Source: Dugong dugon
Taxonomy: Eukaryota > Chordata > Mammalia > Sirenia > Dugongidae
NCBI GenBank assembly: GCA_030035585.1
Contig: CM057462.1
Span: 98,601,234 to 98,665,233, forward strand
Reading direction: 5' to 3'
DNA: 64,000 nt
A program made the translations under genes and the position numbers. This document shows, piece by piece, positions 33,573-45,425 of the stretch; positions within the stretch are counted from its first letter, which is position 1; each line of letters starts with the position of its first letter. The notes under the pieces were generated by a model. That model saw nothing but the letters and a program-made list of their open reading frames with translations. It was not told where the DNA came from and did not search any database.

Positions 33573-33757
33573 ATTGTTGTTGTTAGAGGCCATTGAGTTG
33601 ATTCTGGCATGTGGAGTCACCACGTGTGCAGAGCAGAACTGCTCCATAAGGTTTTCAAGGCTGTGATCTCTGGACCTGTCTTCTGAGGCACCTCTGGGTG
33701 GGTTTGAACGGCCAGCCGTTTGGCTAGTAGTTGAGTGCTTCATTGTTTGTCACCCAG
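33573..33757 (-). repeat. AfroSINE-related copy (long form)
   Basis: Minus strand: 'gttgttgttagaggccattg' tail end, 'gcagaactgctccataaggt' core, the retained central part 'ggctgtgatctctgg', and a diverged head. Confidence 0.78.
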
Positions 33758-34152
33758 GTACTCATTTGTCACAGATAACATGCCTCTAATAGCCATGAGC
33801 AGATATGAACACAGGAATAGATGGACCTACTACTTGGACCTGCATTGGTAATTCTTACATTCTTATTCTGTAAGGTTTTTTTGGATATCACCTTTTTAGT
33901 CATCTTTGTATCTTTCTTATTTCACCTATACAGTCAAATAAAATAATGCATAATTCACTAGCACGGTTCCTGACACAAAGCAGACATTTTCCCTTCTCTA
34001 GTTACATTCCCACTTCTCTTTCTTGATGTAGTGAAATGACCCTCCTTGGAATCCAAAGGTCTTACTGACAATGATTTTGAGTCATCCTTATAATGGGAAG
34101 ATCATGACACTTGCCTTATCTTTTTCAAGGGGTTGATGTATAAGTCACAGGA

Positions 34153-34357
34153 GACAAACTTCATTGCTATTGTGTCAATTCTGACTCATGGTGACCCTTG
34201 TGACAGAGTAGAACTGCTCCATAGAGTTTTCTTGGCTGTAATGTTTACAGAAGCAGATTGTCCAGATCTTTCTCCCATGGAGCCTCTGGGTGGGTTCGAA
34301 CCACCAACCTTTCAGTTAGCAGCCAAGCACTTAACCGTTGCACCACCGGGGCTCTTT
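34153..34357 (-). repeat. AfroSINE, long form
   Basis: About 205 bp with the central block retained (tggctgtaatgtttacagaa...). Head ends 'cgttgcaccaccggggctc'. The long and short forms both occur in this window. Confidence 0.88.
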
Positions 34358-34689
34358 TCAAAGGAAACAATGTATCAGAAATTGTTTTGTTTATGATCAG
34401 TTTGCTTATTGTACTTCAAAGTTCTGTACAATTTTCAAAAATTGTCATTATTTGAAGCCATTGGGATTTCTTTCCTCTAGGGGATTAGACTTCATCATTA
34501 TCCTTGATTTTCTTTGACAAATCATGATATCTATTGATTAAAAGAACTTTTTCCCCAGTATATCCAGTACTCAGAGATTTCTAAGCTAAGAAAATAAAAA
34601 GCCTTTGTAAGCTTTGTCAATCTAGGGATATTGGTGAGATGAAATATTACCATGCAAAATAAAGACAAATCACAGCTTCAAATGTCCTT

Positions 34690-34900
34690 ATGGTTGGAGG
34701 CCTCCCAATGACCTAGCTCAGCTCACAGATGCAGCTGTGGCGAATAATAGCTGGGGAGTGATGATCATTGTGATTTGAGTCCATTATTACCAGCAGCCTG
34801 ATATACATAAAATGTAGGTCAAAGCATTCCGCTTAGTGCCATATTTATCTTCAGAACATGAGGTATGAGAATGTTATTCCAGCACTAAAGGACCAGAGGT
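34690..34900. other. Candidate conserved non-coding stretch
   Basis: Unique DNA with E-boxes (CAGATG, CAGCTG at about 34725-34740), a TGATGATCATTG palindrome-like motif, and ATTATTA cores. Weak inference from composition only. Confidence 0.25.
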
Positions 34901-34977
34901 GATAAATGAACAGTCTCCCAAGTGCTATTTAAATGACTACATTCAATTTCTATCTCTTCATTGTAATATAAATCTCA

Positions 34978-35090
34978 CAAGGAAAAGGACCATATTTATT
35001 TTGTTTTCCACCATTACCTAGTGCTTACCACAGTGCTTGCCTCATAGTAGGCTCTTAATCAGATGCATGTAGAAAATTTGGCTAATTAGT
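34978..35090 (+). repeat. L2 3' end
   Basis: 'aaaaggaccatatttatttt' and 'gcttgcctcatagtaggctc' in L2 order. Confidence 0.65.
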
Positions 35091-35195
35091 TAATAGATTG
35101 AGACCTGTATTGTTGAACCATTTTTCCTCATTAAACTAATTCCCCAGTTGATGAAGGACTATATTGTATTCATCTTTATTCACCCTCTAACTATC

Positions 35196-35393
35196 AAGGA
35201 GCCCATTGCCATTGAGAGGACTCCACTCATAGCAACCCTGTAGGACATGGTAGAACTACCCCATAGGTTCTAATGTAGTAATCTACAGGAGCAGACTACC
35301 ATATCTTTATTCCACAGAGCAGCTGGTGGGTTCAAACTGCTGACCGTTTGAGTTAGCAGCACAGACTTAACCACTGTACTATAAGGGCTCCTT
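35196..35393 (-). repeat. AfroSINE, long form
   Basis: Minus strand: 'gcccattgccattgagagga' to 'actataagggctcc', central block retained (taatgtagtaatctacagga). Confidence 0.87.
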
Positions 35394-35489
35394 CCCTCTA
35401 AATAGGTAGGTGCTTATTTAGTGAAGAAACAAGAAGGAATGCCATATAATGGGGAGTTACTATTGAGTACTCCTTTCTTCTCTAGGTCT

Positions 35490-35838
35490 CAGGCATATGT
35501 GTTGCTGTTAACCGCCATCAGTTCGGCCCCCAAATCATGGCAACCCCATGCACAACAGAACAAAATGCTACCTGATGCTTTGCCATCCCCACAACTGGCT
35601 GCAGATTGGACCATTGTGATCTACAGGGTTTTCATTGTCTGATTTTTCAGAAATGGATGGCCAGGCCTTTCTTCCTAGTTCGTCTTAGTCTAGAAGTTTT
35701 GCTGAAATCTATTCAGCATCACAGCAACATGCAAGCCTCCACTGACAGATGCGTGATGGCTGCTCATGAGGTGCATAGAAACCAGGGTCTCCTGCATGGA
35801 CGTTGAGAATTCTGCTACTGAACCACCAACGACCTCAC
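35490..35838 (-). repeat. tRNA-Gly-derived SINE with RTE tail, near complete
   Basis: Minus strand: RTE-type 3' end 'gttgctgttaaccgccatca' at 35498, RTE-derived body 'cttcctagttcgtcttagtc', and tRNA-like head 35838-35765. Confidence 0.82.
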
Positions 35839-35839
35839 T

Positions 35840-37410
35840 AGGGAAATACTAAGAGATAAATAAAAGATCTATAAAGGGGAAGAGTTGTTTTCAAGGATTA
35901 AGACAGCAAGAGAAACTGATCAATGGAGCAAGACAGAAACTATTATAGATAGAAAAAGTTTAGAGGACAGACAAGAAAATTAATGGGATGTTCTAGGCGT
36001 AGACTAATTGGCACAACAGACTGAAGGTAACTCGGGAACAAGCAGAGAACAAAAAGGGATGGGGGAATTTGCAAAGTCAAAAAAGTTAATGGAAAGTGGT
36101 AAATACTGCATGTTGCTTTTTAAATGTCAGAGCACAAAGAGAAATTTAGAGTTAAGTTAGGGGTTTCAGCTGTAGAATTTAAAAAGAAACAGCATGGAGA
36201 CAATTGTTGGAGGGTTAGTGATGTGTTTAGATGTAATTATGTGAGGAATATGGCAGTTTTGATTGTGAAAAGCTATGGTTAGGAATATAGGGAACAGTTG
36301 TTTCAGCTAAGTAAATAAATTCAGATTGTTGGACACGATCCAGCAACTGCTGTGCGTAGAATTTAGAGTTTGCATCTTGGGGACTAACACATTATATTTG
36401 GCCTTTAGTTAAAAATGATTTAGCAGATACTTTTTCAGAGAGATGATATAAAATTTACCATCATATTTACACAAATTCTATTCAATAATTTGAAAATTTT
36501 GGTGGAAACGTCAAGGAATAGCTGTCTTTTATATACGTTTTTTCCCTATATGACTCACTTTTTCATATTAAGATAAATTTTAATAACTTAATTGTCAACA
36601 AAATATGCTTCCTACCATTTATAAAAATAAGTTTTAAAAGTGAAAATAATAGCTAAATAATATTTTATGTTCCTCAAAATGATTGATCTGTTGATTTAAA
36701 CTTATGCTCATCCTGAATTAAGAACTTCCTTTGTTGTGTAGACACACCCCCATCACCTGACAGATAATGGCAATAATAATTCACTATCCAGAAATGCAAT
36801 TGTTTAAGCCACTTTATATTAAACATACACATCAGAATAAGCTGGAAGTATAGGAATGGATAAGGTAATCGATGATTTTACTTTAATATGAGACTCTGGG
36901 AAAAAATAATATAAATTGGAACAACAATTCAGGTCAATGTTTAACAACAAGTTAATTTTAATAATCTCAATGTACATGGACAATAGTTTTAAAAAAGAGA
37001 CCAATTACTGAACAGATGTTGTTGTTTCTCAAGGCTGCTGTCACTCTTTCAAGTAATTGCCTTCTCTGGAAACCACAGTATTAAAATGTGTTCTGTATTT
37101 ACAAAGAAATAGATCTCTCCCCTATCTATATACAAATAAAATGTGAATTTAATGATTTGAGAGGGTCACTTCTAGAGACTCAGGATATAAAAAAAAAACT
37201 CTATAAGTAGACGTGCATTTATGCACAAGTAAATAATTTGCCTTTACATTTTTCATTTTATTTTTCTGGAAAAATATACGTGCTAAATTTGGAGTTAAAA
37301 TAACTAATAAATTGTCCAACTTTGTCACTAACTAGTTCTGGATTATGGGTAAGTCATTTTAATATGCATTGATTATAGGCATGAGTGCTATTTCTAATTA
37401 ATTTTCTTGC
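35840..37410. other. Unannotated AT-rich sequence
   Basis: 1.5 kb without recognised repeats or genes. It ends at the target site of the L1 with the 3' transduction. Confidence 0.45.
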
Positions 37411-37425
37411 TATCTGGCTATTTTT
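37411..37425. repeat. TSD of the L1 with 3' transduction (left copy)
   Basis: TATCTGGCTATTTTT, an exact match to 45039-45053. It lies outside both the T run and the old-L1 segment, so it brackets them together with the L1. Confidence 0.9.
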
Positions 37426-38007
37426 TTTTTCAGTTTTAATTTTTTTATTGAGATGAAATTCACATAATATAAAATTAGTCGTTTTAAAGTGAACAATTCA
37501 GTGGCATTTATTTCATTCACAGTGTTGTGTAACCACCACCTCTGTCTAGTTCCAAATATTCTCATCACCCCAAAAGGAAACCCCATACTCATTAAGCAGT
37601 TGCTCTCTATTCTCCTCCTGCCCCCTCAGCCCCTGGCAACCTCAATCTGCATTCTGTCTCTGTGGATTTACCTATTTGGGATATTTCAGATGGAAATATC
37701 CAATATGTGACCATTTGTGTCTGCTTCTTTCACTTAGCATGATGCTTTCGAGGTTCATCTAAGTTGTAACAAGTTTCAGGACTTCATTATTTTTTATGGC
37801 TGAATAATATTTATATATCTTTATCTAGATATCACAAAATTTTTATCCATGTATCCATTGATGGATATTGGGCTGTTTCTACCTTTTGGCTATTGTGAGT
37901 AGTGCTGCTATGAACATGCATGTACATGTATGTATTTGTTTGAGTACCCATTTTTAATTCTTTGGGCTGCATACCTAGGAGTGGAATCATTGGATCATAT
38001 GGTGATT
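37426..38007 (-). mobile_element. 3'-transduced old L1M 3' end
   Basis: Sense-oriented piece of an ancient L1. Read on the plus strand it has 'tgagatgaaattcacataat', 'gtgtaaccaccacctctgtc', 'gaatcattggatcatatgg'. It lies between the young L1's own A run and the outer TSD. This fits read-through from a parent L1 that sat inside an older L1 and used the older element's polyadenylation site. Confidence 0.75.
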
Positions 38008-38020
38008 TTTTTTTTTTTAA

Positions 38021-39184
38021 TATTTTATTGTACTTCAGGTGAAGGCTTACAGAACAAACAGTTTTTCATGTAACAGTAGTCCAAATGCTGTTCTATGACT
38101 TTGGTTAACAACCCCACAACATTTTAACCCTCTGAATTCTCAGCTTTTTTTTTTTTTTGGTGAAAATACACATAGCCAAAGATACACCATTTCAAAACCT
38201 TTTACGTACACATTTAAGTGACATTGACTATGCTCTTCCAATTGTGCTGCCATTCTCACACAAGATGAAGGCTTACAGGACAAAATAGCCTCCCATTTAA
38301 CAGTTACTACAAATGTTGCCCTATAACAATGGTTAACAATCTCACAACACATCAACAGTATCCTTACTCAACTTGTGTTCCTTATCATCAGCTTCCTACT
38401 CCCCCTCTGCCTTCTGGCCCTTGTCACTGGACTCCTGTACCTCGTTAGTCTCATTAAGTTTTACCAGGCTGTCCACTCCCAGGCTGAACAGTAAACCTCG
38501 AAGGTAACTTCACCTCTGAGCTGAAAGGGTGTCTGGGGGCCATACTCTTGAGGTTTCTCCAGTCTCCTTTAGGCCAGTAAATCTGGTCTTTTTTTTTTTT
38601 TTGAGTTAGAATTATGCTCTACATCCTTCTCCAGCTCTGTCCAGAACCCTCTATTGTGATCCTGGTCAGAGCAGTCAGCGGTGGTAGCCGGGCACCATCT
38701 AGCTGTACTGGACTCAGTCCGGTGGAGGTCTTGGTAGCTGTGGACAATTACTCCTTTGGACTAATCTTTTCATTGTATCCTGTTCTCTTCATTCTCCCTT
38801 GCTCCAAAAGGGATGAGACCAGTGGAGTATCTTAGATGGGCGCTCACAGGCTTTTAAGACCCCAGACACTACTCACCAAGGTACAATGTAGAGCATTTAT
38901 CTTTATAAGTAGTGTCATGCCAATTGAGCTAGATGTTCCCCGAGAACATGGTCCCCAGAGCCCTCCGTCCAACAACTCCCTCGGGGAGTTTGGATGTGTC
39001 CATGGGGCCTCCATGACCTTTCCTTGTGCAGGTTGTGTTAGTTTCCCTTGTACTGTGTACTGTCTCACCTCTCACCCAAGATACCACTTATCTATTGCCT
39101 ATTTAGTATTCCCCCCCCTCCCCTCCCATCCCTGGTAACCAACAAGGATTGTTACATTTTGCATGTGAATTTTTTCATGGGTTT
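38021..39184 (-). other. L1 3'UTR with internal terminal duplication
   Basis: 3'UTR of the L1 at 37411-45053. The ~90-bp block 'ggtgaaggcttacagaacaa...acaaccccacaac' appears at 38038-38122 and again at 38265-38350, separated by a T run and 'ggtgaaaatacacatagcca'. The same arrangement is in the nested L1 at 13258-14227, so it defines a subfamily. 'ggggg' tracts occur near 38530, as in other mammalian L1 3'UTRs. Confidence 0.75.
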
Positions 39185-42100
39185 TTACAATAGAGGTCTC
39201 ATACAATATTTGTCCTTTTGTGATTGACTTATTTCACTCAGCATAATGTCCTCCAGTTTCATCCATGTTATGAGATGCTTCACAGATTCATTGTTGTTCT
39301 TTCTCGTTGCATAGTACTCCATTGTGTGTATGGACCATAGTTTGTTTATCCATTCATCTGTTGATGGGCATCTACGTTGTCTCCATCGTTTTGCTATTGT
39401 GAACAATGCTGCCATGAACATAGGTGTGCATATGTCTATTCGAGTGATGACTCTTAGTTCTCTAGGATATATTCCTAGGAGTGGGATTGCTGGATCGAAT
39501 GGTGTGTCTATTTCTAGCTTTCTGAGGAAACGCCATATCATTTTCCAAAATGGTTGTATCATTTTGCATTCCCACCAGCAGTGTATAAGAGTTCCCATCT
39601 CCCCGCAGCCCCTCCAACATTTGTTATTTCCAGTATTTTTGATTTGTGCCAGTAATGCCGGGGTAAGATGGTATCTCATTGCGGTTTTAATTTGCATTTC
39701 TCTAATGGCTAGTGAATGCGAGCATTTCCTCATGTGTCTGTTGGCCATTTGAATGTTTTCTTTGGTGAAGTGTCTGTTCATTTCCTTTGCCCATTTTTTG
39801 ATAGGATTGTTTGTCTTTTTGTTGTAGAGGTGTTGGATTTTCTTGTAGATGATGGAGATTAGAACTTTGTCTGACTTGTACTGTCCAAAAATTATTTCCC
39901 AGTCTGTAGGTTCTCTTTTGACTCTTTTGGTGAAGTCTTTTGAAAAGCATAGGTGTTTGATTTTTAGAAGATCCCAGTTATCTAGTTTATCTGTTGGGTT
40001 TTGTGTGTTGATGTTTATGGTTTGTATCCTGTTAATGCCATGTATTAAGGCCTGAAGTGTTGGTCCTATTTTTTCTTCTATGAACTTTATAGTTTTAGGC
40101 TTTATATTCAGGTCTTTGATCCATTTTGAAGTAGTTTTTGTATACGGTGTGAAGTATGGGTCCTGTTTCATTTTTCTGCAAATGGCTATCCAGTTTTGCC
40201 AGCACCATTTGTTAAAAAGACTGTCTTTTCCCCATTTGATGGACTTTGGGCCCTTGTCGAAAATCAGGTTACCGTAGGTGGATGGATTTACATCTGGGTT
40301 CTCAATTCTGTTCCATTGGTCAATATCTCCGTTGTTGTACCAGTACCAGGCTATTTTGACTACTGTAGCTGTATAGTAGGTTCTGAAGTCAGGTAGTGTG
40401 AGTCCTCCAACTTTATTCTTCTTCTTCAGTAGTGCTTTACTTATTCAGGGCTTCTTCCCTTTCCATATAAAGTTAATAATTAGTTTTTCCATCTCTTTGA
40501 AGAATGTTGTTGGTATTTGGATCAGTATTGCATTGTATTTGTAAATTGCTTTAGGTAGAATTGCCATTTTCACAATGTTGAGTCTGCCTATCCATGAGCA
40601 TGGTATGTTTTTCCATTTATGTAGATCCCTTTGGGTTTCATGCAGCAGTATTTTGTAGTTTTCTTTGTATAGGTCTTTTACATTCCTGGTCAGATTTATT
40701 CCTAAGTATTTTATCTTTTTAGGGGTTATTGAAAATGGTATTGATTTCCTGATCTCCTTTTCATCGTTCTCTTTACTGGTGTATAGGAATCCAACTGATT
40801 TTTGAATGTTTATCTTGTATCCTGCTACTCTGCTGAATCTTTCTATTAGTTCCAGTAGATTTCTCGTGGAGTCTTTAGGGTTTTCTATGTATAGTATCAT
40901 ATCATCTGCAAACAGGGACAGTTTAACTTCCTCATTACCAATTTGGATGCCCTTGATTTCTTTCTCTTGCCTTATTGCTCTAGCGAGAACTTCCAACACA
41001 ATGTTAAATAGGAGTGGTGATAAAGGGCATCCTTGTCTTGTTCCTGTTTTCAAGGGGAATATTTTCAGCCTCTCTCCATTAAGAATGATGTTGGCTGTTG
41101 GTTTTGCATAGATGACCTTTATTATGTTGAGAAATTTCCCTTCTATACCTATTTTATTGAGAGCTTTTATCAGGAATGGGTATTGGACTTTGTCAAATGC
41201 CTTTTCTGCATCAATTTAGATGATCATGTGATTTTTTTCTTTCCTTTTATTTATGTGGTGAATTACATTGATGGATTTTCTGATGTTAAACCATCCTTGC
41301 ATACCTGGTATCAATCCTACTTGGTCGTGGTGTATTATATTTTTGATATGATACTGAATTCTATTGGCTAGAATTTTGTTCAGAATTTTTGCATCTATAT
41401 TCATGAGAGATATTGGTCTGTAATTTTCTTTTTTTGTGATGTCTTTGCCTGGTTTTGGTATCAACATTATGCTGGCTTCACGGAATGAATTTGAAAGTGT
41501 TGCTTCCTCTTCTATGCTCTGAAATAGCTTGAGTAGAACTGGTACAAGCTCTTCTGTAAATGTTTTGTAGAATTCTCCAGTGAAGCCATCTGGGCCAGGG
41601 CTTTTTTTGCTTGGGAGTTTTTTTTATTACCTTTTCAATCTCTTCTCCTCTTATGGGTCTGTTCAGATTTTCAACATCACTTTGTTGTAGTTTGGGTAGG
41701 CCGTGTGTTTCTAGAAATTTATCCATTTCCTCTAGGTTTTCAAATTTGTTGGAATATAGTTTTTCATAGTATTCTGTTATAATCCTTTTTATTTCAGTTG
41801 GGTCTGTTGTAATGTCCCCCATTTCATTTCTTATTTGGGTTATTTGTGCCCTCTGCTGTTTTTCTTTTGTCAGTCTGGCCAGTGGTTTGTCGATTTTATT
41901 GGTTCTTTCAAAGAACCAACTTTTGATTTTGTTGATTCTTTCTATTGTTTTTCTGTTCTCTATTTCATTGATTTCAGCTCTGATCTTCCCTATTTCCCTT
42001 CTTCCAGTGGTTGTGGGCTTTTTTTGCTGTTCTCTTTCTATTTGTTTGAGTTCTGTAGTTAATGTTTTGATTTTGTCCCTTTCTTCTTTTTTGATATGTG

Positions 42101-43010
42101 TATCGATTGCTATAAATTGTCCTCTGAGGACTGCCTTTGCTGTGTCCCAAAGGTTTTGGTATGATGTGTTTTCATTTTCATTTGATTCTAGGAATTTTTT
42201 AATTCTATCTCTGATTTCTTCTATTACCCACTGACGTGTAAGCAGGGTATTATTCCGTTTCCATATGTTTGATTTTTTTTCCTTGCTCTTTCTAGTGTTA
42301 ATTTCTACCTTGATGGCATTGTGGTCAGAGAAGATACTGTGAATTATCTCAACATTTTGGATCTTGTTGAGGATTGCTCTGTGGCCTAAGATGTGGTCTA
42401 TTCTGGAGAATGTTCCATGTGCATTGGAAAAGAATGTGTACTTTGCAGCGGTTGGATGGATTGTTCTATATATGTCTATGAGGTCGAGTTGGCTGATTGT
42501 GTCCTTTAGGTCTTCTGTATCTTTGCTGAGTTTCTTCTTAGTTGTTCTGTCCTTTACTGAGAGTGGTGTGTTGAAGTCTCCTACTATTATTGTGGAACTG
42601 TCAATTTCTCTTTTCAGTGCTGTTAGTGTTTTTTTAATGTATTTTGGAGCCCTGTCATTGGGTGCGTAGATGTTTATTATGGTTATGTCTTCATGATGGA
42701 TCGTCCCCTTAATCATTATATAGTGTCCTTCTTTGTCTTTTATGGTAGATTTTGTTTTAAAGTCTATTTTATCTGAGATTAGAATTGCCACTCCTGCTCT
42801 TTTTTGGTAGTTGTTAGCTTGATATATTTTTCTCCAACCTTTGATTTTTAATAAATTCACATCTTTGTTTCTAAGGTGTGTCTCTTGTAGACAGCATATT
42901 GATGGATCCTGTTTTCTTATCCATTCTGCCACTCTCCGTCTCTTTATGGGTGCATTGAGTCCATTTACATTCAGTGTAATTATTGATAGATGGAAGTTTG
43001 TTGCTGTCAT
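39185..43010 (-). pseudogene. L1 ORF2 (endonuclease-reverse transcriptase), lightly damaged
   Basis: Starts MTATNFHLSIITLNVNGLN at 43010 and remains open for 510 codons to 41478. It covers the whole APE-type endonuclease: LNVNGLNAPIKRRR, CCLQETHL, VGDFNTPLS and SDHNAIKVEI motifs, the last being the catalytic SDH. The reading then continues in segments 41467-41216, 41053-40445 and 40171-39185. The RT palm has [10 protein letters not shown] with both catalytic aspartates. The C-terminus keeps the cysteine/histidine motif [18 protein letters not shown]. It would be about 1,270 residues, the normal L1 length. Breaks between segments (near 41470, 41216-41053 and 40445-40171) abolish the product. 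Antisense frames of 100-140 codons across it are shadows. Confidence 0.92.
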
Positions 43011-43439
43011 TTTGTAGTGCTTTTATTTGTGGTGCTGAAGTTTTCTTTGTTCTTCTTACTCTCTTGTGCTGAGTTACTTTTGTTTGTGGATTTTGTGTTC
43101 ATTTCTTTTGTTTTTGTAGGTTTTGTTTTTTCTGAGACTTTATGTTTTTCCTCTTTATTTTTATGAGTTGTTTTGTTAACTTTCTTTGTGGTTACCATGA
43201 ATTTTACCTTTATCTTTCTAAGTTTGAAGCAGTCTACCCTTACTTGGTATCGCCTTGCCTTCCTCTCCGTTAGAAGGTTCTATACCTATGCCGTTTGTTC
43301 CCTCTTTCATTGTTTTGAGGTTGTTGTCATCCTTTGATTGATTGCTCTGATTCCCTGTTGTATTTCTTTTGGTTTTGGATAGTCCTCGATAGTTCATTTC
43401 CTAGAATGGTATCTGGTTCGTATGAACCTGCGTCTTAGG

Positions 43440-44528
43440 TCCTGCCTGAGGGCTGAAGCTGTTTGTCCTCAGATCGAAGAACTCCCTTTAATAATTCTTG
43501 TAAGTTTGGTTTGACTTTTGCATATTCCCTTAGTTTCTGTTTATCTGGAAAGGACCTAATTTCACCATCAAATCTGAACGAGAGTTTTGCAGGATATATT
43601 ATTCTTGGCTGACAATTTTTTTTCTTTCAAGATTTTATATATGTCATCCCACTGCCTTCTTGCCTGCATGGTTTCTGCCGAATAATCTGAGCTTAGTCTT
43701 ATTGTTTCTCCTCTGTATGTGACTTCTTGTTTTTCACGAGCTGCTCTCAGGATTCTTTGTCTTTAGTTTTGGCGAGTGTGAATATGATATGTCTTGGTGA
43801 TTTTCTTTTGGGGTCTCTTCTATATGGGGTTCGTTGAGCTTCTTGGATGGCCAGCTTTTCATCTTTCATGATATTGGGAAAGTTTTCTGTCAGCAGTTCC
43901 TCAATGATCCTCTCTGTGTTTTCTGTTTTCTCCCCGTTCTGGGATGCCAATCACTGGTAAGTTTTTGCTTTTAATTGTGTCCCACCTAACTCTCAGGGTC
44001 TCTTCATTTTTCTTTGTTCTTTTTTCTGCGTTTTCCTGAAACAATGTTGTATGCAAGTGTTTGTCTTCAGTTCCACTGATCCTGTCTTCCACGGTTTCAA
44101 ATCTACTTCTCAGCCCTTCTATGACACCGTCCATTTCTGAAATCTTGTTGTTTCTCTTTTGGATTTCTAATTGTTGTTTTTGTATAATTTCGAGTTGTGA
44201 ATTTATTTTGGCATTTTGTTCCTGCAGCATCTTCCTGAATTCTTCCAATTTTTTGTCTGTATTTTCCATAAATTTGTCTATTTTTTCCTCATGTTTGTCA
44301 GCTTTTTGCCTCAGTTCTTGGAAAATTCCAAGTATTAGTGATTTGAGTTCCCTATCAGGTACTTCTAGTGCATTTTCTTCCACAGGAGAGTTATCTGGTG
44401 TTTTAATTTGGACGCCTATTGGAGCCAGCTTGTCTTGTTTTTGTAAATCTTTTGATATTGTTTGCTGTTTTCAGGGCATTCAGTAGATATTTCTCTCGTT
44501 TATTGATTGTAGATTTTTTTTGTTTCAT
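43440..44528 (-). pseudogene. L1 ORF1, damaged
   Basis: Starts MKQKKSTINKREKYLLNALK at 44528. A frameshift near 44440 moves the reading into the frame of 44383-43901, which holds a long coiled coil (e.g. EIIQKQQLEIQKRNNKI) and leads into the RRM-like domain. A second frameshift near 43925 separates the RNA-binding and C-terminal part (NFPNIMKDEKLAIQEAQRTP at about 43880, then HIIFTLAKTKDK). ORF1p would trimerise and bind L1 RNA. The N-terminal half differs clearly from ORF1 of the L1s at 15640-16625 and 58045, although the coiled-coil end is similar. Confidence 0.82.
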
Positions 44529-45038
44529 CCTTGTGGTACAGCTGGGCAGGTCTAGCTGAAGAGGAGCCACTGGGACGGGTTGTTTGTGGCACTCACCACA
44601 GCCACCAGGACGGTCGGTAGTCAGTGCTGGGGAGGTTCCAATAGGGCGTGCCTGCAAAGCTTGGTGGTGTTATGTCAAGTGCATGGTGCAGGTAGGCAGG
44701 ATGCAGCGGGGAGATGGTTATGTGTGAAGCTAAGCGGTCGTTCCGTCTCCCACTGGACGCTCCGCAAGGCTGCTGTCCCATTCTCCCGTTTGCTGGTCTC
44801 CGATAGGAGTCCAAGATGGCGGATCCACGCTGCGTTAGCTGGTAGGGGATCTCTGCATGAGTCTCTCCTCGCTCTCCGTTCTCTTTCAGTATTCTCACTC
44901 CGTTTGGTGTTTGGCTGAGTTCTTTATCTCTTCATTTGATGTTCTAGGGTTTCAGGGTTGTTGATTCTCTATTTGGCTTAGTTTTTCGGATCTTTGCTGT
45001 GGAGGGATGGCGTGGTGTTTCTGCCTAGAGTGCCATCT
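44529..45038 (-). promoter_or_regulatory. L1 5'UTR of a second type
   Basis: About 510 bp, GC-richer with CpGs. Its sense start is near 45038 (AGATGGCACTCTAGGCAGAA), with a second CCATCTTGGACTCC motif inside at about 44813. It does not align by eye with the 1.4-kb 5'UTR of the L1s at 9359 and 56672. It is shorter than those, possibly slightly 5'-truncated or simply a different promoter module. Confidence 0.65.
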
Positions 45039-45053
45039 TATCTGGCTATTTTT
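45039..45053. repeat. TSD of the L1 with 3' transduction (right copy)
   Basis: TATCTGGCTATTTTT, exact pair of 37411-37425. Confidence 0.9.
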
Positions 45054-45234
45054 GATATGTCTGAAATGTCTGTACTATACTATCATGTAATTTCATATTA
45101 TCTGTCTTACTAAGTTCAAGTATTTGTTAACATTTCTCTCTGACCAATTGACAAGAATATCTTATATTGGGAACATTTAACACCTGGTTAATGCTAAAAT
45201 TAGGTCAATATTGACCTTAGGTCCCTGAGTTGCA

Positions 45235-45425
45235 CAAACAGTTTGTGCTCAACTAATAACTAAACGGTTGGTGCTTCAAATCTAGGAGCATCACAGAAGA
45301 AAACCCTGGCCATCTGTTTCATAAGATTACAGCTGTTGAAAACCCTAGGGAACAAAGTTCTACTTTGAAACACATGGGGTTGCCATAAGTTGGAATCGAC
45401 TGGACAGTAATGGTTTTTGGTTTTG
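45235..45425 (+). repeat. Diverged AfroSINE (long, older variant)
   Basis: Plus strand: 'ggtccctgagttgcacaaac' head, 'gtttcataagattacagctg' central block, 'gccataagttggaatcgact' end. Confidence 0.75.

Larger units (their letters stand above)
37411..45053 (-). mobile_element. Near full-length L1 with 3'-transduced segment
   Basis: LINE-1 on the minus strand, bounded by an exact 15-bp TSD. In its own sense: 5'UTR 45038-44529, ORF1 44528 to about 43440, spacer of about 440 bp, ORF2 43010-39185, 3'UTR 39184-38021, an A run (T run 38008-38020), then 0.58 kb of unrelated older L1 sequence (38007-37436) and a second A run (37426-37430). ORF2 needs few changes to be open and the RT motif FADD is kept, so this is the youngest of the three large L1s. 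It is nevertheless inactive, with breaks in both ORFs. Confidence 0.9.

Noticed and set aside
37426-38007. Pre-existing old L1 into which the young L1 inserted at this site
   Set aside because: The exact 15-bp TSD is outside this segment and no old-L1 sequence continues beyond 45053, so it travelled with the young L1.
41812-42669. Open frames of 100-140 codons on the plus strand at 41812, 42364 and 40806
   Set aside because: Antisense shadows of L1 ORF2. Hydrophobic composition results from reading A-rich sense codons backwards.
44580-44918. 112-codon plus-strand frame in GC-rich DNA
   Set aside because: Lies antisense in the L1 5'UTR. No homology recognised.
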